Below are positions 9,501 to 18,600 of a stretch of 64,000 nt of DNA, one piece after another. The DNA lies in the NCBI GenBank assembly GCA_022592435.1, contig JABYQS010000129.1:1-64000 (forward strand). Direction: 5' to 3'. Each line of letters begins with the position of its first letter. Position 1 is the first letter of the stretch. The notes below the pieces were generated by a model that made no database searches, was not told the DNA's origin, and worked only from the letters and a program-made list of their open reading frames with translations. The position numbers and the translations under genes are program-made. The DNA is from Cerioporus squamosus. Taxonomy: Eukaryota > Basidiomycota > Agaricomycetes > Polyporales > Polyporaceae.

Positions 9501-11329
9501 TTGATCATAGGGATATAGGTACCTTGAAGGACCTTTCGACCCTTGATCTCAACCGTCGAGCCGGAAGTGACTCGGCCCTTAGGCCTTGAGTCGAAGATGC
9601 TCATAAGTCCATCACCTTGATAGATGAACGAACCCTTGCGCTCAATCATCCCAGTGGAGAAGAGTCGCTGCTCGCCCGCTGCAGGGATATAGCAGACGTC
9701 ATTGAGAGTGACTTTGACTCGCTCTCCATCCACCAGGGAGTATCCCACAATTGTACCTTCACCGAGACAGGCAATCTGACCCGCTTGACCATCCTGAGCA
9801 GTCCTGAAGTACTTAGGTTGCGCGTACTCACGATAGTCGGTGAAGTCAGACATGATTCCGGTGACATGTGACGATGCACCAGAATCCATGAGCCAGATTG
9901 TCTCGACGCGTCCCTCAGCAGCATCAGCTGCGCTGTAGAAAGAAACGGAGAGCTCGTTCGCGATGTTCGCTACAGGTACAAGAGAGGAGATAGTAGAGAT
10001 AGTATGCGCATGGTTATGTCCGTTCGAATTCCCATTGCCTTTGCCAGCCTCGTTACCACCCTTGCCAGAGTCCTTGCTCTTCTTCTTGTTCCGCGGATTC
10101 TTCTCCGGGAACTTCTTGTAGCAGTTAGAAGAGTCATGGTTGTCCTTGCCACAGTGGGTGCAAGGAGGTCTAGGTCTCGGCTTCGGCTTCGAGATCTTGT
10201 GCGCCTGACCAATCGACGTCCCACGCAAGGAGTCCTCAAGCTTGAGCTTGGGCTTGACCGTCTCGAGGGTTAGGTCAGACTCCTTGGTAGTGTGTAGGAT
10301 GGTGGAGATCGCCGGTCGGTACGAGTCAGGCATCTTCGAGAAGAGCCAGAAGACCTTGATGTGGTTGGCGAGGGTGTTCGTGCTGTTGGCCGTTAACTCA
10401 TCCAGGAGCCCAATGAAGGTCTGCACCTGGTCGACGATTGACTTGCTCTCGTCAAACCGAGGGTAGTTGAGAAGATGTTCGAACCGGGAGAAGGAGTACC
10501 CGTTGTCCGACTTCTCGTACGTAGCCTTCAAGGCGTCCCAGATCTCCTTAGCGGTCTTCTTCCCTTCGAAGCACTTGGACACCTCAGCACTAGTCTTGTA
10601 CATGAGGATACCTTGCGCCCGATTGTCCGTCTTTCCCCAGGCCTTCACTTCTTCGGCATTTCTGCCATCAGTAGCTGGAGTAGGACGTGCAACACTCCCA
10701 CTGACGACATCCCAAGCATCAATCATCATCAGATAACTCTTCATCTGACGAGCCCACTCCTTGTAGCCTTCCTGACCTCTGAGTTGAGGCAGGGTCTTCT
10801 CGAGACCGGCTTCCGACATCGCAAAGAGATACGAGTAGTCAGTCGGTTCTGGTGTATTATCGAGAAGAGGTGGTAGTGCAGGAAGTGATACGACAGGAGT
10901 TGATGGAGCGGATGGGATCGGTGTAGGATAGGGAGTGTCTGAAGGTGCAGGGAGAGGAATAGAATCTGGAGACGGAGATGGGAGAGTGACAGGAAGAACT
11001 TCAGGAGATGGAAGAACTTCTTCGACCGGTAGAACAGGAGATTGAGCAGGAGGGAGTTGTGGTGATGGAGGATGACTGTCTTCTTCAGACGAGTCGACTG
11101 AGACTGGAGTGATAGGTCTACAGTGCTGTCCTTCAACTGGTTCAACCAGAAGACGATGTTCAGGAGCGTTGTCTGGTTTGACAACTTCTACAAAGCGATT
11201 TGGACAAGGTTGTCGATCGCAATGGAAGTACTCCCGATCTTCTTCGGACCAGAAGAGGTCACGTTGTTGTCTGGTGTTATACCGGTGGTAGAGATGACTG
11301 CAGTCGTAAACGTCTGAGTCAGAATCCAC
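6518..11329 (-). CDS. copia gag-pol polyprotein, 1603 residues
   Basis: One frame encodes all functions. A Pro-rich N-terminal region (about 1-165) is followed by a UBN2-type Gag (about 170-360) and a CCHC zinc knuckle (C390, C393, H398, C403). The aspartic protease has DSGAS near 482. The integrase has an H-H-C-C finger (about 640-675) and DDE residues near D702, D764 and E800. The reverse transcriptase (about 1118-1350) has YVDD at 1284-1287. RNase H (about 1448-1590) carries SDSDW and STEAEY. No stop interrupts it and the key catalytic residues are present, so the element may be competent. The linker at residues about 974-1046 is oddly Leu-rich and seems to be read in a shifted frame (see findings). 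Confidence 0.95.
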   Translation of the reverse strand: MDSDSDVYDCSHLYHRYNTRQQRDLFWSEEDREYFHCDRQPCPNRFVEVVKPDNAPEHRLLVEPVEGQHCRPITPVSVDSSEEDSHPPSPQLPPAQSPVLPVEEVLPSPEVLPVTLPSPSPDSIPLPAPSDTPYPTPIPSAPSTPVVSLPALPPLLDNTPEPTDYSYLFAMSEAGLEKTLPQLRGQEGYKEWARQMKSYLMMIDAWDVVSGSVARPTPATDGRNAEEVKAWGKTDNRAQGILMYKTSAEVSKCFEGKKTAKEIWDALKATYEKSDNGYSFSRFEHLLNYPRFDESKSIVDQVQTFIGLLDELTANSTNTLANHIKVFWLFSKMPDSYRPAISTILHTTKESDLTLETVKPKLKLEDSLRGTSIGQAHKISKPKPRPRPPCTHCGKDNHDSSNCYKKFPEKNPRNKKKSKDSGKGGNEAGKGNGNSNGHNHAHTISTISSLVPVANIANELSVSFYSAADAAEGRVETIWLMDSGASSHVTGIMSDFTDYREYAQPKYFRTAQDGQAGQIACLGEGTIVGYSLVDGERVKVTLNDVCYIPAAGEQRLFSTGMIERKGSFIYQGDGLMSIFDSRPKGRVTSGSTVEIKGRKVLQGTYIPMINLYLFPLIVEGKKNSGDLDAASRVLDHDLVHRRWGHPGKEAVKRLPDATTGMDGIGPPSDKPCEGCAKGKMTRRPFPPSEKRATVVLALVHMDIAGPLGTSIGGFNYFCVFVDDCSGLAAVYALKRKSDQEEAFRQFKSWAENQTEHKIKKVRSDRGGEYMSDSFQAMLREFGIEHDKTMPGTSQQNGRAERFIRTISEKALCMLHFAGLSHGFWKLALDAAVHIYNRQPMRRLKWECPITIWTGSKPDVSYFRVFGCKAYVHVQKDKRQGKLDQKAVERTFVGYEPGSKGYRLWNPTTRQVEVSRDVIFDETVFPARADTGTRRATPDDSPFPDYQPPEEPSDGDADLPVPDRLDDDSDDAPPPVPPPFLLQTLLQLLHLLQSRSNRSSLSNHHLLLIRKLLVTNGVVIHLRVETLLLVALLERTRGRCQSSHTRDNVYGDEPPAQVDARTDKDGDQREAEAILASLFYSRYKSGIPEHHKDAMASPDREHWIAAERSEYESLMANKTWVLVPRPKDRSVVSCRWVYDRKSDGRYKARLVARGFTQVYGKDYHETFSPVARFESIRYLLAHAALEDWEIDAMDVKTAFLNGDLDEEVYMEQPEGWVVKGKEDYVCLLKKAIYGLKQASRQWNKKIHESLIGQGFVRTYSDAGVYVYRRQGGDSDPDRVTIIVLYVDDLLLMGDSRGHIDKVKKALGKQYKMTDLGPIQRFLGLRIRRDRLSRTLDIDQEEYIEAILENYQMASCKPVRTPLPAGAVIEAATTEAPAKLRQRFQSLMGSLLYACLGTRPDIPYAINRLGKYSANPADDHLDRLLYVLRYLRGTSHYRLRYDGASNAGLIAYSDSDWAEDRDDRHSQTAFVFLMAGGAVSWASRRQQTVSLSSTEAEYKAASDTARQMMWLRTFGDELGDDMGSATPMCVDNHGAIHLALNPAVDRRCKHVETHYHFVREYAETPNMDIYAIPSEENLADPLTKNASLHVMEYFVANSGLVTSAS

Positions 11330-11832
11330 CGTGTCGATGCGAAAGGTTCAGGAAGTGCGATGATTTGAAGATAGCCACGTGCGATGGCAACGAGAGATGG
11401 ACACCTGTTCAGGTGAACCTCAAACACCAGCAAGCCGAGTATGCCAATGCCGAGGGTAGAAGTTGCCAACTGTGCCCAGAAAGAACTAGGTACGTATCGT
11501 ACTGAAAAGTGGTATCGTAAGGAGGGTCCGAACGGTTGTCCTCCGGTCCTAAGGTGCTAACCACCCCGGATACAACAGCTGGCGGATGCAAGTGCACGGC
11601 CTGGCTGAGGGATGCCTGAAATCCTGTACGCCTCGAGAGCGCCAAAGGATGTACAACAGTAGATACAATGACTAGCTAATAAAAGCACTCAGGGCTGCGT
11701 CACGAGCGCAGAAATGTCCCCCTGGTAGCAGTGTCGGCGGGCACAGTCAAGATCTAGGGAGTTAGTGGAGGAATGCACGGGCAGGAGTCGTCGAAGAAAG
11801 GGTGCGCGCAGAGTGACGACTAGCAACGGTCA
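11330..11832 (-). other. 5' leader of the copia element
   Basis: Untranslated stretch between the primer-binding site and the start codon of gag-pol. No coding frame of note was seen. It presumably holds packaging signals, but none can be recognised by eye. Confidence 0.6.
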
Positions 11833-11851
11833 GAGCGCAGGGCTCATAACC
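11833..11851 (-). other. primer-binding site matching the anticodon arm of initiator tRNA-Met
   Basis: The plus strand next to the 5' LTR reads GCGCAGGGCTCATAACC (11835-11851), which is the anticodon-arm sequence of eukaryotic initiator tRNA-Met with its CAT anticodon. The element RNA (minus strand) therefore carries GGTTATGAGCCCTGCGC directly after the LTR. It can pair with an internal tRNA segment, as known for Drosophila copia, which uses a cleaved half-tRNA. The more usual pairing is with the tRNA 3' end. Confidence 0.8.
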
Positions 11852-12451
11852 TGATGAAGTCTGAACCTGTGAAGGCAAGTCGCAACGACTAGCAGACGAG
11901 TGGACAACACGAGTCCTCAGTCAGTAGAGCAAAAGACTAATAGCATAGACACAAGTACCTAGCAGACGAGTGGACAACACGAGCTACAAAGTACTTGTAA
12001 GTAAAGCATAAGTAAGCATAGGTAGGCGAGTACTTACTCCTCAGTCAGTAGAGCAAAAGACTGAGGAGACGAAGCCCAAGAGTCCCTCCTTATATACTGT
12101 GTCTGGAGTAGCATGAGTAAGCGACAGAAAGGAGAGCATAATGCTGTCTGAGTCAGAACGAGTAGGGATGACTCAGACGATGACGAAGGATGACGAAGAT
12201 ACGACAAATACGAGGTCACAAGGGCATGTCTAGTACAGCCCAGAGATATCTAGAAAGAACTAGAAAGGTCCGGAGCGTTGCAGAACGCACCGGAATGGAC
12301 TGGAAACAAAGAGAAGCCAGGTAACCACATGGTTTCGTACAACGTACCCTAAAAGGAAAGGAAGAAGCATAGCCTAAGATCTAATCGTAAGAGGCTGTGC
12401 CCATAGCGCCTAATGCGCAACTAATGTCCATAGTCCATAGTAAGTTCAACA
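11852..12451 (-). repeat. 5' LTR of the copia element (600 bp)
   Basis: Same boundaries and internal direct repeats as the 3' LTR, with the TATATAAGG promoter box at plus positions 12088-12096. At three of the four differences this copy keeps CpG where the other LTR has TpG. Confidence 0.95.
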
Positions 12452-14958
12452 GTACTAACAGTCTTGACCGTAGCGGTCCTTTGCTCCTACCGCTACTGCG
12501 CCTCCATGGATTTCTGCACGACTGCCTCAGCCGCACACAACACTTGCTCGAAGCTGCACAATCCTTGAGCGTGTCCCGGACTCTAAGGACGCCAGCTATA
12601 CGGCGGTGCATAGCACGCTTCGCCACGGCTGCCGACTCGAGAGGCAAGTTGCGACCGTAGAGCTCCTCGACGTAGTTGAAGTAATCTTTGCTCAAGGGCT
12701 CCGCAGATGACCAGATGACTCCGTTATGCTTGGACCAAAGCGAGCTTGTAGGACAGAAGGTGAGGCGGGAGGCGACTTGCCAAGGCTCTTCGCAGAGTAG
12801 TGCCAGTTACCGGGCTTCACAGGCAGGCAACCGGGTGCAGGGGCAGGAGTCTTGGGGCTTCCGGGGCTTCCGGTGTCTTCTCCAAGCAGAGATAGACACT
12901 GCTCAGCATGACGCGAGATACATATACCCGTGTGTTGTCAGAACTGCTTCGCGAGAGGGAACACATCCTTGGGGAACAGGACGATATGGAGCTCCACACA
13001 AGAGGTTGAGGTGTCTGTTACATCCCGTGCTCCAAGTCACCCAACTCCGGTCTCAACTCCGACCGGACCCCGGTTCGTCCGTTGACTCATACTTACTTCC
13101 TCATCCCTTTGTTATGACTCATTCTTACTACAATACTTACCCCTCTCTATCTGTTCCCCTCGGACTCCGATCACCTCCGCAGTTCTGATAGTATTAACCA
13201 TTTGTATCCGCGTCGTATTCACTTGCATCCGCACTTGCCGCCACTTCCTATTGGTTACTTACTTGCTTCCACCTTGGCACCGGACTCCGACTCCTGTCTC
13301 TACTTTTAGCTTACTCCTTTCGGACTTCCGGACTTTAGTATTTAAGCCTGCTTGTATTCTCCCTTAGACCTCAGTTCTGATATCTCGTTTACTTCCCTCT
13401 TATCCTTCTTGGTATCAACAACTCAACCCATTGTATTCTCTTCTAAACTTGTCTGCACCTCCGTCCGGACTTCTGACCTCTGACCTCTGACCCCCAACCT
13501 CCGTCTTCCGACTCTGGTCTCTCAGCTTCTGACCCTCTGGTTCTCTCTCTGCTTGACTTCCTCCTTCATTGCTTACTCCGGTATAAACTCCGGAGTTCTG
13601 TTCCTTTGCAAATAGAAGACAACTTGCGTTTCCTCAGGGTGTTGGTCAATAACTTCGCCGAAGTCTTCACCCCCGCACTGCCTTCGGACTTTGGACTTTG
13701 GACTTCCCTCTGGAGTTTGACTTGGCACGCACAGTCTTAACAGTGTTGTCCTGCTCTGGGCAGATTGTGAACTGCACGAGGCGGACGGGGACTGGCGATC
13801 CAGCCTTTGTCGAGTGGTCGATCATGAATGCACGACATTGCTCTGCGATCTTCCACGTAGGGCAGAGCCTAGAGGAGACATCGTTTGTCTTGCATGCCAA
13901 GTTTCTGTTCACATATCTGCGCAAGCTGGAAGAAATGACCGTGAGCATGTTGACGACATGGTCAGTCATGATCGATATAATTTTGATTGACGTCTGAGCT
14001 ACTGGGAAGTCTATCCGCATGGCAGGCATCATGGCAGCGTTCTGGACGGAACAAAAGGCATGCCAATGGGCGAAAAGACACCGCGCAAAGTTACCTTTCA
14101 GGCGGGTTTCAGGCGAAAAGGAAACCTTTTGGCCGGTTGCGCTCTGAAACGAGACAAAAGGTATACTCACGCGGCAGATATGTCGCGCTTTTGGCCCGTC
14201 CAAAATGCGGATATGCCTGCTATGTCGGTAGAGAATCCCCTGGACAAATGACACGGCTCTGCAAACGATCATGCGAACATCAAAATCATCAGGATGACTC
14301 TCTGGCGGTCTGTAACAAGGCGGCGAATAGTCCAGCTGACGGACGCCCCGTTACCTTGACTTGTGCCGGGGCCAACTCTTGGCAGGCTTCACTGGCAGCA
14401 TCCTCGCGATGTGCTTCGCCGTACACCAACCGTACCACAAGTGAAGCTGGTGTGGACGTTCGCAGTGAGGTCAAAAAATCCGGACACTCGAGATCCATGG
14501 ACGTTTGCCTTGCCTCAAACTGCAGCGCGACTCCAGCTAGCCCAGGTCACTATTGCATCGGCAGATGCAGCATGAGAGAGAGGTACCATTCTGTCCCAGC
14601 ATGGCCGCGCCCTGCTCTGCGCAAGGCAGAGAATCGTGACGTCGTGCGCGACCCATTCAACCCAGCTCGCGAGACTCAGCTGCCCATGGATTTGATGGTG
14701 TGCAAGTGATATGACTTGTTCCAACTGAGAAAGTTGCATGCCCTGACGATGTACCTTTTGGATACTCAAGTGGAGGAAGAACCGTGGGTAACCAGAGACC
14801 ATAAAGATATCGGATATCCGCTTCGCTCCCTCCTCGTAGTCAACGTTGTCCCTCCAGGTCGGGAGAGAGACGGAGATGGCATGTGCCGTGAAAGGTGGCA
14901 CGGGTGAGCCCAATGTATCCTGCTGGTCATTCTGAGTCATTGTTGCCATGAGACTCAT
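12452..14958 (-). pseudogene. degenerate, truncated cystathionine gamma-synthase gene
   Basis: Pieces of a fungal Str2-type cystathionine gamma-synthase (PLP enzyme of methionine synthesis) lie in order on the minus strand. They are HAISVSLPTWRDNV...GYPRFFLHLSIQK (14755-14958), QLAQICEQKLGMQDKRCLL then CPTWKIAEQCRAFM and PVPVRLVQF (about 13780-13926), HIVLFPKDVFPLAKQFWQHTG (about 12880-13010) and YFNYVEELYGRNLPLESAA...HRRIAGVL (about 12590-12700). The reading is broken. A 7-nt insertion creates a stop after KRCLL, frames change between blocks, and the gaps at intron positions are about 830 and 700 bp where 50-60 is normal. The PLP-lysine region and the C-terminal two thirds are missing, because the copia LTR begins at 12451. 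It is a relic and cannot encode an enzyme. Confidence 0.85.
13020..13680. repeat. pyrimidine-rich insert within the pseudogene
   Basis: The plus strand is strongly C/T-rich with recurring words such as CTCCG, CGGACT and GACTTTGGACTT, and contains no coding frame. It occupies the place of a short intron of the cystathionine gamma-synthase gene, so it is probably an inserted or expanded non-coding sequence. No inverted repeats or duplications that would name a transposon were seen. Confidence 0.45.
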
Positions 14959-15636
14959 CGTGGGGGATAGGAAGGTCCACTGAGGACGGGGCAGGAGAAG
15001 GAAGGGGAGCGGACGCGAGTGACCTCGCTTTTATGGACGTGTCAGAGGACAAGTACTTTTGTGCGGCCGCCAACTGCATGGTCACGGTGTGGACGAGCGA
15101 GTCAAATCCAGCGATCTTATCTCTAACTCCAGCATGCTGAGGATCTAATCTCATCTCATCCATCTGCGTGCCGTGAAACCGGCCGCGAGTGTAAGTACCA
15201 CTACTTACTACTCCCGAATTGCAGTGAGCAAGTGGCATTCACCTGCTAACCACAGCAGACGAAGGGCTCATCATGAACGCTTATATGTGGCTCTTTCACT
15301 GCGTCAAGGTCCGCAGTCAACATCAGCAAACGCGGGGCTTCTATGTATCGCAAGACATGCGAGAAAGACAGACGCATGGCAATGCAAGCGCTAATCTGAC
15401 AGGCGAGCGTCTGCATTGCCATTCATGGATTCGTCTGAAAGTCGGGTGCATGTATGATTCTGTATTAAGAGACGAGCAATGGCAAGCGGTAATCAGAACA
15501 CACGGGCTATCACATGGGATTACATGTGGACATATGGGCGTACATTTATAGTTGAGGCAGGGGATACTAAGTCAAGTACTACCAGACAAGCGGTGGCCAG
15601 CGGCGAGCCATAGAAGTACCGGTGCAGCTACTTAAG
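14959..15636. other. intergenic between pseudogene and Plavaka transposase
   Basis: A minus-strand frame at 14927-15238 (ending DESHGNNDSE) reads moderately protein-like but is not recognised. If the transposase belongs to a mobile element, its left end should be near here. I looked for CACTA-type ends matching the far side of the DUF6698 gene and found none. Confidence 0.35.
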
Positions 15637-18600
15637 CTACAGTTGTGCATAGCCAAAGGTATTGTAGTCGTCTAAGTCTATCTCATCGTCGTCGTCGTCC
15701 TCTACCATATCATCCTCAGCACTGTCTGGCACAAAGTCGTACAAGTCACCCCATTCCAGCTCATCGTCCTCATCTGGATCAAAAAAGTGCACATCGTCAA
15801 AGTCAGGAGCATCCTCGTCCTCTTCCTCCGGCTCGTCAGCTTCAAGCTCTTCCTGTGAGTCGTCCTGGAGCGCGACCTGAGGGTCAGTAGCATAGGAGAC
15901 CGCATCTGACTCGGAGGAGTCACTCGAGTCAGAGCTCACGCCCACCAAACCCTCAGGATCTTCGTCAGAGGAGTCGCAACTGGCCTGAGTCTTCGCGGAG
16001 CATGTTGTGTGCGTTCGCGCAATCCGGACCCCCCGCGAGCGTGATGCTTCGACGTCGACACCAACCCCATGATGTCCGACTCCTCCACCGAGGAACCGCA
16101 TGATCAAATCACGGTCGGCAAAGCTGTGTACATCAGTGAGCGGGGCACAAAACCGCGAGGAATAGACAACACTTACAAGCCAACATGGTAAGCTGCATAG
16201 TCGTAGTTGAGCCCGTTGGCACGTCCGATAGAGTCCCCTGGAAGAAGCTCATCGGTGATCCCTTGGTGATACCCAGGGATGAGGTATGCGGCTCGTAAGA
16301 CGCATGCTGGGTCCACCAAGCCAAAAGGTGGGTCTGAGGCGAAGGTGATCCGAGGGAGACGGCGATGGCGGAACCCGCTTGCAGTCTGCGTAGGATCCCG
16401 GACGAACCAGCGTACCCATAGGAACTCGGTGTGTTCCCAGTTGCTGTTGGTGGAACCAGGGCCAGTGTAGCGAATATCAGCGTGGAAGATGCGGATGACG
16501 CGAGCGTACGCAAAGGGAAAGTCGTCCTCGTCGTCCTGTGATGTGAGAAGGAGGATGTCGGCATGTGTACGAGGATTGACAGTGTCTTGATCCCGCCGCA
16601 TGTCATACGTAGTGTAGCGCAACCTTAAGGTCTTGTGCTCCCAGAGGAGGTCGTTGCGGATCTGCAAAGAGTCGCGGTACTCGTCCGGAACGCTGTCTTC
16701 ATCTTGTATCCCGAGTCTCCGAGCGATCAGATGGTTCTTGAGCCGGGGAATGAACTCCTAAGACAATGAAGTAGTCAGCCTCGCAGTCGGAACAGTCAGT
16801 GTCGTCTACGGCGTACCTCGCAAGCCGGATCACCATCATGATCGTCAAGCCAACTGTACATGTCGACGCGGTGACGCTGCGACTTGCCCATCACGTACCG
16901 CGCGTACAATGAGGGCTCCCGTGCCTCGTCATCGTCATCTGCAGTCGTGGTATCGTCCTGCTCGTGAGGGACTGCGCGCCCCTTACCCTTCCCTTTGTCC
17001 ACTGCCTTCGCCTCTGCCTTCGCCTTCGCCTCTGCCTTCGCCTTCGCCTTCGCCTCCATGCGCTCCACGTCCTCGACAATGGCATGAAGCTTTCCACGGC
17101 GTTCCTGGTGGGTGGCAATCTGCTTAGCCGGCTGATTCTTGTTCGTGCGATCGTAGAAGAGCTTGACGACAATGTGTTCGCACTCGCCCTGCAGCATCGA
17201 AATGTTAGCGAAGTGAATGAAGGCTGTGGAGAGTCTTTCACTCACAGTCTGGGTCGTCATGTTGTCTGTCGTCCCATGTAGCTCGATGTAGTCGGGATAG
17301 TCAGCGAGACAATGGTACTTGTACGTATGATGCACACGAAACTCGACAATCTTGGGCTGCCCGGCAGTACTTGCTCCTTTGCCTGTCTTGGCCCGACGTT
17401 TAGCGTCCCGACGTCCTCGAGCCTCGGACTCGCGCGTGAGCTCCACGGTCGCATAGTCTTGGCATGTTGTCCGAGTGAAGATGCGTACGGCTTCGTACAT
17501 ATGGTCTGTCACCGCGTGGAAGATGTCGAGGGTCACGGACGTGTGAAGGCGAAGCTTTGCAAGCCCGTGCCAGGTTGCAAGCTCGAAGAGCAGATCCGCG
17601 ACGATGGCGTCGTTCTTGTCGTCTAGCAAGCCTTCGAACGCAGGCATGATGGTCTGTAGTGAGTAGGAAGATTGTCATTAGTCATAACTTTGCGTCGTGC
17701 TGTGCGAACGGACCTGAAGAAAGTCCTCGTAGTCCCGAGCTGCGAGCTTGTTCTGACGGGACACGTTGTGCCAGAACCTGCGAATCTTGCCGCGACCAAA
17801 TGTCGGCATACTGCGCATCCTGCATGCACAGTGTGAGTAACGATGCACAGCGGGACAGAAGACAGGCCTACCGTTCGTTGAAACGCTGCACGGCTCCCCC
17901 ACCTTGCGCGACAAGCAGGCGTAGGAGATGATTGAAGATCCCCTTCCACACACCGAGCTCAAACTCGTGCATGAGGTCGGGTGCAAACAGCTCGTAGAAG
18001 TTCTTGTCGAACTCTGACAGGAACTTGGAAAATGCACTCTGCATTAGATACATTATCAGCTGAGTTGCCCATGATGTCAAAGCGGATCCGGACATACCTG
18101 AATGGGGAACAGAGAGCGGTCCTTCAGCGGGGCCTTCACCTTCTTGCTCGCCATGTTGGCTCCCTCGAAGATCCACCGACGAACGCGCTTGAGGGTGCTT
18201 TGCAAGGGTCTGGTGTCCATGCGCTTGTGTGCACGACGTTGATAGTCGACCTTCGTCCCTGCGGCGGCGATCTGGTTCATCTTGATCAAGCAGCGAGGGC
18301 ACGGGCACTCGGCGAGATGCCTCATCGCCGCAAGGAGCGCCCTGAAGACAGTGTCAGTACTGTGAGCTGAGACGGAAAGACGAGTGCGTACTTTTCCGGA
18401 TAGTCCGCTGCGTAGGTGCAGAATCGCGGGAATAGTCGCCAAACTACCCCATCCCCACACTCCAGGAGAATCCCATGCTGATATGCCTTCTTGAACTCCG
18501 ATCACTGAGCAGGTGGTCCCACACTTTCTGCATCAGCTCGCATCGGAGCCACCGCAGTGTCTCGGACGTTGCAGCTCCTCCATAGTGACGCTGGTAGAAG

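Larger units (their letters stand above)
5907..12451 (-). mobile_element. full-length Ty1/copia LTR retrotransposon
   Basis: The 6545-bp element reads on the minus strand: 5' LTR (11852-12451), primer-binding site, a leader of about 500 nt, a single gag-pol frame (6518-11329), a purine tract and 3' LTR (5907-6506). The integrase lies before the reverse transcriptase, which places it in copia. The LTRs are both exactly 600 bp, begin TG and end CA on the minus strand, and differ at four positions, so the insertion is recent. The 5-bp flanks do not match (AGTAC upstream, AGGCA downstream on the minus strand), so the usual target duplication is absent. Confidence 0.97.

Noticed and set aside
11820..11851. 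tRNA-like sequence GCGCAGGGCTCATAACC as a tRNA gene
   Set aside because: Only the anticodon arm is present, next to the LTR; it is the primer-binding site.
13698..13997. plus-strand 99-codon frame
   Set aside because: It is the antisense of the cystathionine gamma-synthase exon remnant, whose minus-strand reading matches the family.
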